A stretch of 64,000 bases of DNA from Ascaphus truei (taxonomy: Eukaryota; Chordata; Amphibia; Anura; Ascaphidae): positions 76,914,159 to 76,978,158 of the forward strand of contig CM071573.1 in NCBI GenBank assembly GCA_036426205.1, written 5' to 3'. A model generated the notes under the pieces. The model had not been told where the DNA came from. It did not search any database and was given only the letters and a program-made list of their open reading frames with translations. Below are positions 56,873 through 64,000 of this stretch, piece by piece. The position numbers were made by a program, and so were the translations under genes. Each line of letters begins with the position of its first letter. Positions within the stretch are counted from its first letter, which is position 1.

Positions 56873-57619
56873 ATGGAGATTTTTTTTTCTCAGTTCCTTG
56901 AGCAACAGCTCCAGCTAGCAGAGAAGCAAGCAGAGCGACAAGCCCAGCAAGATGAGCGACAAGCCCAGCAAGCTGAGCGACAAGCCCAGCAAGATGAGCA
57001 ACAGGCCCGGCAAGAGGAAAAGCTACTCCAACTGCTGGTCGAAGGCCCAACCCCAGGCAGACCAGGGATTCCAAATAACCCACCGGTGATGCTGCCTAAA
57101 ATGAAGCCAAACGAAGACCCAGAGGCATTTCTCCTCACTTTTGAAAGGGTAGCCACGGCCCACGGCTGGACAGTTGATCGCTGGGTAACGACTCTGGCTC
57201 CACTCCTCATAGGGGAAGCTCAGGCAGCCTACCAGGCTCTTCCAGCGGACGAGGCCATGGACTATCAGAAACTAAAGGCTGCTATTCTGGATCGCCTAGG
57301 CCTCACGCCAGAGACCTACTGACAGCGGTTCCGGACAGTCAAATATACAAACCGAGACAGACCCCGGGTCGTAGCCCACCGCTTAGTAGACTTATATGCC
57401 AGGTGGATACAACCGGAAAAACATGACAAGGCAGAGATCCTTGAACAGTTTGTGCTCGAGCAGTTCATACAGATACTGCCCCCCTCCTCCCGCTCCTGGG
57501 TAAAAAGACACGCTGCATTTTCCCTGGATTCAGCGGTCCGCTTGGTGAAAAACTTCCTGGGCGACGACACCCAACAGGATAGCTGGGAACGGCCGGTGCA
57601 AACACGAGTCTTCCGGTGA
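56873..57619 (+). pseudogene. gag: Gypsy gag with SCAN-like capsid domain, one in-frame stop
   Basis: The ATG follows an A-run. Residues about 15-55 are an octad repeat of the form ERQAQQDE, a likely coiled coil. The capsid part (about residues 68-225) closely resembles the SCAN domain: it includes DPEAFLLTFERVA before the break, and ILEQFVLEQFIQILP after it. The SCAN domain of vertebrate zinc-finger proteins is thought to derive from Gmr1-like gag, which fits the pol order seen here. A TGA at 57320-57322 interrupts the frame, and translation would otherwise run to the TGA at 57617. No CCHC knuckle was seen. The single stop suggests modest age. Confidence 0.75.
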
Positions 57620-57833
57620 TACTAGAGGCAGGAGAGCAGACAATCGAGGGGTCTACAACCTGCCAGCTCGGGAGATCCAGTCAACCCGATCGGAAGACCC
57701 TTTCCCATCTCGGAGGGTTCCTGGTACAAACTCCCGCAGAGACGCCCATCCTGGGTCCGAGGCCACTGGATCACTCAAGGGAGGCCGCCACCCACAGTAT
57801 TCCCCGAGAACCTGGACTCCTGTCACCCACCCG

Positions 57834-60800
57834 GTGGAGAGGATAACCCCACCAACCAGAAGGGAGGACCCCATCCAACAGCGGAGAGGTCCAAACACCG
57901 AGCCCCGTCGAGAGCTTCCGCGGACGACCGAGTTTGCGGACTCAGGAGATGAGGAAATGGACTGTTCATATGGCAGAACCACTGCCACAGCTTGTCTCCG
58001 AGGGGACCACAATCCGTGGTTAGTCCCAGCATCTCTGGAGGGGACAAAAGTAAACGCCATGCTGGACTCGGGCTCTGGAAAAACCCTGATCTTAGAGGGC
58101 CTAATTCCAAGCAATAGACTATCTTATGACTCTCCTTGGAATATCGAGTGTATCCATGGGGATACAAAGAGATACCCGCCGGCGAACGTTACACTGCGTA
58201 TCCAGGATCAAGAGGCTAGCCTACTAGTGGGAGTTGCTCCCTGGCTACCTGCCCCTGTTCTACTTCGCCGAGACTGGCCCTACCTCGAAACATTGTTGGC
58301 CCCTAATCCTATGGAGCCTACTTCTCTGGTACCGGAGAAGCCCGGAGACTTGTTCCCTTTTTCCCCAGAGATTTTTCCCCGTAGACACCATGTCCCAAAG
58401 ACACGTAAACAGAGACGTGCGGAAAAAGAGGACTGGTTAAGAAAGGCTGGGACTTTTGGTAACATTAGTCAGCCCAAAGGACTGCAGGTCATGGCCGGGG
58501 ATGACCAGGGTGGGGAACAGATAGATACGGGAGTGTTGCCAGACCTGGATCTTCCTGACTTCCGTCAGAGGCAGAGGGAGGACCCAGCTCTGGCTAGACA
58601 ATATGAGAAGGTGGTACAGGTCAACAACAAGATAATAGATGAACAAGGTGTAAAAGTGTTTCCACATTTTGAACTGTTGAATGACATACTATATCGTGTG
58701 AATAAGGTTACACAAACAGGGGAGGTCATTCGACAGATGCTAGTCCCTAAAGGGTTGATTAAAACAGTGTTTACCCTAGCCCATACTCTCCCATGGGGTG
58801 GTCATTTGGGCAGAGATAAGACCACGGACCGCATCTCGTCCCGGTTTTACTGGCCAGGCATACATGGTGACATCATGAAACTATGTGAGACATGTCCTGA
58901 ATGCCAGTTAACTAGCCAAAAAGGACAGAAGCCGGCTCCTTTGGTTCCTCTTCCCTTGGTAGCCGTCCCATTCGAGAGAATTGGGGTAGATCTGGTCGGA
59001 CCTTTAGAACCCTCTGCAAAGGGACATAAATTTATACTCGTTGTTGTTGATTATGCCACCAGGTATCCTGAGGCCTTCCCTCTGAGATCAGCCACTGCTA
59101 AACAGGTTGCTCACAGGCTGTTAGAACTGTTTTCTAGGGTAGGACTTCCCCAAGTAATGTTAACGGACCAGGGAACAAATTTCATGGCAAAGTTAATGCC
59201 GGATGTCCTGAAGTTATTGGAGGTAAATATCGTCCGGACCTCGGTCTACCATCCTCAGACTGATGGATTGGTAGAGAGGTTTAACCGTACTTTGAAAACT
59301 ATGCTTAGGAAGTTTGTGGACACTGAAAAGCGAGCTTGGGATGAACTTCTCCCTTTCCTGTTGTTTGCGGTACGAGAAGTTCCCCAATCATCCACAGGCT
59401 TCTCCCCGTTTGAGCTCTTATATGGACGCCAACCTCGGGGTATTCTCGACCTACTGAAGGAATCCTGGGAGGAGGAGCCCTCCCCCTCCAAGAATACCCT
59501 TCAGTATGTCATAGACCTTAGAAACCACCTAGACATGATAGGTTGGTTTGCGAAGGAAAACCTCAAATCTGCTCAAGAACGTCAAGAGAGGCAGTACAAC
59601 CAAAATGCTCGCTTGAGGGTCTTCCAACCTGGGGACCAAGTGATGCTACTACTACCGACATCAGAGAGTAAACTCCTTGTGAAGTGGCAGGGTCCTTTCC
59701 AAGTTCTCCGCCGCACCGGGGAGGTGAACTATGAGATCTCTCAACCAGGGTCCAGGAATGGTAAACAAATCTACCACGTGAACCTCCTGAAACCCTGGGA
59801 AACGATGAGATCGCTGTTCATTCACCCTCGGGAAGGAGAGACGGATTTGGGTCCAAAGCTTCCAAAGGGTAGTACGTACACTGACCATCAGGTTCCCATG
59901 GGAGAGCAGTTAACAACGGAACAAAGGTCAGACCTACTTGATGTATGTGACCAGTTCCCAGATGTTTTTTCTGAGCTGCCAGGGCAGACTGATTTAATGT
60001 CTCATAGGATTGATACAGAACCTGGCGTAAAAGTACGGTCCCGTCCCTATAGATTGCCAGAGGGCCGAAAAGACCTGGTAGAGAGGGAGATAATAGACAT
60101 GTTGGAATTGGGCGTGATCGAGGAGTCCCACAGCGAATGGTGTAGCCCTATCGTGTTGGTCCCTAAACCAGATGGGAAGGTGAGGTTTTGCGTGGATCTG
60201 CGAAAGGTAAATGCTGTATCCAGATTTGATGCATATCCAATGCCTAGGGTGGATGAATTGCTTGATTCGCTTGGTAAAGCAGAGTATATCTCCACCATAG
60301 ATCTCACGAAAGGATATTTGCAGATACCTCTAGCGGAAGAATCCAAATGCAAAACTGCCTTCGCCACCCCTCTCGGTTTATACCAATTCGTCACTTTGCC
60401 ATTTGGGTTACATGGGGCTCCAGCCACGTTCCAAAGGTTAATGGACAAGGTACTACGACCCCATAGGGCATATGTCGCGGCCTACTTGGATGACATTGTC
60501 ATCTATAGCAGACACTGGCATTCTCATATAAAAAGGTTAAGGGCAGTCCTAACATCCTTAAGAGAAGCAGGGCTCACTGCAAATCCAACAAAATGTGCCC
60601 TGGGTAAATCCACTACAAAGTACTTGGGCTATGCCGTTGGGGGAGGGATAGTAAGGCCACTAGCTAGCAAGGTGGCCGCCATAAAGGAAGTCTCCACCCC
60701 ACAGACAAAGACACAGGTCCGCTCCCTTTTGGGGTTAGCAGGGTATTACCGGCGGTTTATCCCCAATTTTTCAGAAATATCTGCACCCCTAACAGATCTG

Positions 60801-61247
60801 ACAAAAAAGAGTGCCCCGACCCAAGTTAAATGGTCTTGGGAGTGCCAAGACACCTTTGACATGCTAAAAAAGTGCCTGTCAGAGGGCCCCGCTCTTCGGA
60901 GCCCAGATTTTAAAGAGCCCTTCATCATCCAGACGGATGCCTCAGAGGTAGGACTGGGAGCAGTGCTGTCTCAGCAATTTGATGGTGTTGAACACCCCAT
61001 ACTGTTCATCAGCCGGAAGCTGTTCCCAAGGGAAGTGAGGTATTCCATTATTGAGAAGGAGTGCCTCGCTGTAAAATGGGCAATTGAGGCCTTGAGACAT
61101 TATGTCGCCGGAGTACACTTCACCCTGGTCACTGACCATGCGCCCTTGAAGTGGTTAAACACCATGAAAGACACAAATCCAAGGTTGACCAGGTGGTATA
61201 TTGCCCTCCAACCCTTCTCTTTTGATATTCAGCATAGACCTGGAAAG
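57834..61247 (+). pseudogene. pol: Gypsy pol of Gmr1 type: PR-IN-RT-RH order, interrupted in RNase H
   Basis: The frame is open from upstream of 57834 (no nearby ATG, so fusion to gag by frameshift is likely; the pol frame is +1 relative to gag). Protease has MLDSGSGKTLI (residues 78-80 DSG). Integrase follows, with zinc ligands H317, H324, C354 and C357, and catalytic D386, D445 and E481 with exact DD35E spacing. A GPY/F module begins near 620. Reverse transcriptase lies after integrase, with AYLDDIVIY (884-887). RNase H has TDASEVG (D1035), EKECLA and TDHAP. Having integrase before RT defines the Gmr1 lineage of Ty3/gypsy. At 61247 an insertion replaces the RNase H end. The same frame resumes after 61785. 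Confidence 0.9.
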
Positions 61248-61770
61248 AAGGAGGGAGGTCCCGGAGGTCCAATGACGGTGCACTGCTCAACAAATTGTTT
61301 TTGATAAAGGGACGTTATGTCCTGAAACGCGTCAAAGTCACCATGTACTTCACCTTGACCACTGAATAAAATCCTTTTACTTCAACTGGCTGCAGCCCCC
61401 ATTGTTTGTTGAGCAGTGCACCGTCATTGGACCTCCGGGACCTCCCTCCTTCTTCACTACACCCAGCGTGATGCACGCATCCAGCTGACACAGAGCTGTG
61501 CTGCGAAGGGAGACTGACACTGGCATGTAAGGTATGTACCCATGTTTTCTGCTGGGGAATTGCCTAATACCTCTATGGTATATATAGAGCTTTGAGCAAC
61601 CCTTCAGCATTATTGGTACTATTATACCTTGTCCAGATTGTCTGATAGAGTCTCCCCAGCACTTATGTATGCTCTACAGCACATGGATTACAAACAATAA
61701 GGCTGCTATCAATCCCCATGCCTGGGACAGCTGAGACCTGATTGGGGGCTTATACCCCTCACCCAATTGT
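61248..61770 (+). mobile_element. 523-bp ribozyme-bearing insertion in pol with 15-bp target duplication
   Basis: A perfect direct repeat 'catagacctggaaag' flanks the insert (61233-61247 and 61771-61785). The RNase H coding sequence is continuous across it. The insert opens with a 47-bp arm (about 61246-61292) whose inverted copy lies at 61407-61454. Between the arms are a hammerhead-like motif (61301-61340) and 'gaataaaatcc'. The remaining 315 bp are unique. Long target duplication and an inverted 5' arm fit target-primed retrotransposition with 5' inversion. Confidence 0.75.
61298..61340 (+). ncRNA. Hammerhead-like motif with U3/A8 core (site g)
   Basis: Core TTGATAA (61301-61307), extra A, stem II GGGAC-GTTAT-GTCCT (5 bp with one G-T), GAAA (61324-61327), loopless stem III CGCG and TC. 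Stem I next to the core is short here (about 3 bp, TTT/AAA). It has the same core and the same downstream CGCGTC as site f, but weaker stem I. Probably a decayed or modified ribozyme. Confidence 0.4.
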
Positions 61771-61920
61771 CATAGACCTGGAAAGGACCATGGAAATGCT
61801 GATTTTTTTGTCAAGGGAAGGAGTGGAGGGTCGGGCTTCAGCCGTGTGGGACACTAGCCACACACAAACAGGGGAGGTATGTGACAGAGTGAAGTCAACT
61901 CCTATCAGTTACGCCTGGGA
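61771..61920 (+). pseudogene. Gypsy RNase H end and candidate polypurine tract
   Basis: After the right target duplication the pol frame continues with GNADFLSREGVEG, the conserved end of Gypsy RNase H. A purine stretch 'aggggagg' (about 61874) could be the 3' priming tract. The next sequence, 'tatgtgacagagtg', does not match the start of the proposed 5' LTR and soon enters a microsatellite. A 3' LTR therefore cannot be shown. Confidence 0.55.
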
Positions 61921-62100
61921 GACATATATATATATATGTGTGTGTGTATATATATATGTGTGTGTATATATATGTGTGGATATATATATGTGGTTATATA
62001 TATACATACATACATACATACATACACATACATACATACACATACACATACATACAATAACCACATATATACGCACACACACACACACACATATATATAT
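61921..62100. repeat. Compound TA/TG/CATA/CA microsatellite
   Basis: Blocks of TA, TG, CATA and CA repeats. Frames across it encode only Tyr/Ile/Cys/His repeats and are not genes. Confidence 0.9.
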
Positions 62101-62261
62101 TTTCATTTTTATCCCATACTTCATTATCTTCTATTCAGGAGAAATATTGAAAACATTTTTAAGAACTGCTTTAAAACTCAACCGTCACCCCCCTTCTGAT
62201 GCTGTCCTCTGTTCCTCAGTTAGTTTAAGACACAGAAGACATTAATATGTAAAGTATATAT

Positions 62262-62383
62262 GGGCGGATTCATCATTTACCGGTACAGCTCAGCGGAATC
62301 AGTGTTAACTTCCATTCAATGAAACAGGGGTTAGCACCGGATATGACGCGCTATCCCGTACCTGTGCATGATGAAACTGCCCC
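62262..62383. repeat. Short MITE-like element
   Basis: Start 'gggcggattcatcat' is imperfectly inverted at the end 'atgatgaaactgcccc'. The size is about 120 bp. No target duplication was found. Confidence 0.4.
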
Positions 62384-62931
62384 AGAGTGAGACTTGCAAA
62401 GCCATTTACACCAATGTTAACTTATGAAGCAACCAATAATATAACGGAAATGGTGTTACATGACTCAGTTCTCTCACTTTATATCACCTTTAATTGGTTT
62501 AGCAAGTGGCTATGTGACTATAGACTACCATGTTCTAAACCGATAATAATGCATCATTTTAATCAAGTACACTTCCCTTTACCACGGACAGATTGACAAT
62601 CTTTATGCTTCTTTGGGTACCATTTACCCAACACAAGCAACTTTACCTTGTTCATACTGTAGTGTATGTAGGTTTCTGTAGGATCTCAAATGCTTGGTCC
62701 CCTTGTATAAGTTCCTGCATACAGAGGTAACCACACAAGGGGAATATAAATGACTAAAGTACAGTTCTCAATTTCCAATTCCACATATATTGACACAATA
62801 ATCCCTAGAGATGTCTAGTGAGGATGTCGTCAGTTCTCCTTCTCCTTAGGGTGGCCCATAAAAAATGAGAGTACTCACTGTTGTCCCCCTGTGGGTCCTC
62901 AGGTGGGCGACCGCGTCCGAAGTCGAAAGAT
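62384..62931. other. Stretch without recognised feature
   Basis: Nothing supported. Confidence 0.45.
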
Positions 62932-63169
62932 ATCCAAAATGTAGTGTGTGGCGCATAGCAGCAAAGAACAGGTCCTGTGGCAATGAAAGAATAAATTTAT
63001 TTGGGCTGCATTAAAAAAACGGTGGAGGGTACAACACGTCCTACGTGTTTCGTGCTGTTAGGCACTTTATCCACCGTTTTTTTAATGCAGCCCAAATAAA
63101 TGTATTCTTTCATTGCCACATGACCTGTTCTTTGCTGCTATGCGCCACACACTACATTTTGGATATCCT
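62932..63169 (-). mobile_element. Foldback element with hammerhead-like core at its centre (site h)
   Basis: Arms of about 100 bp (62932-63026 and 63072-63169) are near-perfect inverted copies, for example 'tttgctgctatgcgccac' against 'gtggcgcatagcagcaaa'. On the minus strand the loop holds TGGATAA (63073-63067), an extra A, GTGC/GCAC stem II and GAAA (63051-63048). Next come a 5-bp stem III CACGT/ACGTG and TT. One core base (position 4) departs from consensus, while positions 3 and 8 are U and A as in sites f and g. Confidence 0.5.
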
Positions 63170-63266
63170 TGTTCATACTGTACCTGGGATCACATTCCCC
63201 TCTTGTTACAAGATAACAATATGACAAGCTATATGGTGTGGGATTAATTACAACTGTATTAATCTA

Positions 63267-63348
63267 GAACAGGGATGCTCAGCTCGAGTCCTCCAGCTCC
63301 CCGTGCTTAAGCACAGGTGTCTCAATCAGAGGCTCAATCAAAGACTTA
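63267..63348. repeat. Palindromic MITE, family A, left half
   Basis: 'cagggatgctcagctcgag' and 'aagcacaggtgtctcaatca' match the family A left arm. It stops where the next element begins ('aggggcctatgctataag'). Confidence 0.55.
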
Positions 63349-63349
63349 G

Positions 63350-63720
63350 GGGCCTATGCTATAAGCGTTCATAAAAAAAAATCGCTGCGCCATTTCAATC
63401 GCCATTTTTTTAGCGCTGCTATCATGGTATTCAGAAAGCCTTGATTACGTGATAGCAAAATTCCCAAAACGGGCGGGTAGCCGGGGATGTGATGATCGCC
63501 TCCCTGAAAAGGCCTTACCCGGCAATTTCTTTCAGCTGCAGAGAGAGCTGCTTAAATAGAGCCGCCTCTCCCTGCGCAAATCTCACCTGAAAATAAAGTT
63601 TTTTAATAGAAATGTTATTACTGGTGAAGATGAGCAGGGGACTCCGGAGCAAAACCACTTTGATTTGAGGTCTGGGGACCCCCTGCTTCGCGAGATACAG
63701 GAATTATATCTCGGGAAGGT
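63350..63720. repeat. Family C plus family B transposon fragment
   Basis: The sequence starts 'ggggcctatgctataagcg', shares 'ggcaatttctttcagctgca' style words with 36011-36270, and leads into a family B start ('gactccggagcaaaacc') and 'ggggaccccctgcttcgcga'. The order is the same as at 36 kb. The rest of the window (63721-64000) shows nothing further. Confidence 0.6.
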
Positions 63721-64000
63721 GATAGAAGATAAAATAAATAAGAATTGTGTACTTGTTCCGGATCTTCAAGTTGGATGGCGTTGGATTGACTTTGATGATG
63801 CCGCGGTATGAGAGCTTCCTGAAAAGCCAGGATTCGGAGGGTCAACGCTTCTAAAGGTAAGAAAAATATTGAATGTATGTAAATTTCTTTTTACAGGTTT
63901 TGTTTATTGTATTTTTTTTTTTTTATGTTTTTCATTGCCCATTGACTGATAATGTATGTGCACATTTAGGGTACAGATAAATATGTGAAAGTCAATGCAT

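Noticed and set aside
61900..62100. Frames of 60-170 codons near the compound microsatellite
   Set aside because: They translate TA/TG/CA repeats and carry no domain.
1..64000. CRISPR arrays, bacterial operons, tRNA or rRNA genes
   Set aside because: Tandem repeats here have no spacer structure, and tRNA-like words occur only in degenerate SINEs. All other features are of eukaryotic repeat type.

Overview
This window looks like repeat-dense, AT-rich intergenic or intronic DNA from a vertebrate with a large genome. The best guess is an anuran amphibian, because DIRS, Penelope, CR1, L2, Tx1-like L1, Gmr1-like Gypsy, Harbinger and CORE-SINE relics sit together. No host protein-coding gene, tRNA or rRNA could be supported. 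The long reading frames belong to mobile elements.

Layout. 0-9 kb: palindromic MITEs, a mariner-type MITE, CORE-SINEs, a Gypsy protease relic, a repeat dimer carrying a hammerhead ribozyme, a decayed DIRS retrotransposon (minus strand) and a 359-bp solo LTR with 5-bp target duplications. 10-16 kb: an L2-clade LINE relic with a 2A-like motif, a second solo LTR, and a second hammerhead repeat. 16-23 kb: mostly unannotatable DNA with one Harbinger-like element and a minisatellite. 23-31 kb: a nearly intact L1/Tx1-type LINE with ORF1 and ORF2 both open. 30.6-34.3 kb: an imperfect 1.95-kb tandem duplication. 36-38 kb: a composite of palindromic DNA-transposon modules. 38.5-39.7 kb: a CR1 3' end. 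40.9-41.9 kb: a 1-kb element with a hammerhead at its 5' end, inserted into a MITE. 46-53 kb: satellites, a foldback element, a Penelope-like relic, and an L1 relic split by a 1164-bp solo LTR. 53.5-61.9 kb: a Gypsy element of Gmr1 type. 62-64 kb: foldback and MITE sequences.

Two systems stand out. First, the Gypsy element has a SCAN-like gag and a pol in which integrase lies before reverse transcriptase (PR-IN-RT-RH). That order is typical of Ty1/copia and known from the Gmr1 lineage. It also has an open 620-codon reading frame between leader and gag, with a possible zinc ribbon, that I do not recognise. Second, hammerhead-ribozyme motifs recur at least six times. Three are near-canonical (3.8, 13.4 and 41.9 kb). 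Three (52.4, 61.3 and 63.05 kb) carry a paired change at core positions 3 and 8. At least two mark the 5' part of insertions with 14-15 bp target duplications, and one of these interrupts the Gypsy RNase H. This suggests families of small ribozyme-bearing retroelements, perhaps moved by Penelope-like enzymes.

All calls come from reading the sequence by eye. Relic boundaries are approximate, and family names rest on motif recognition, not database searches.
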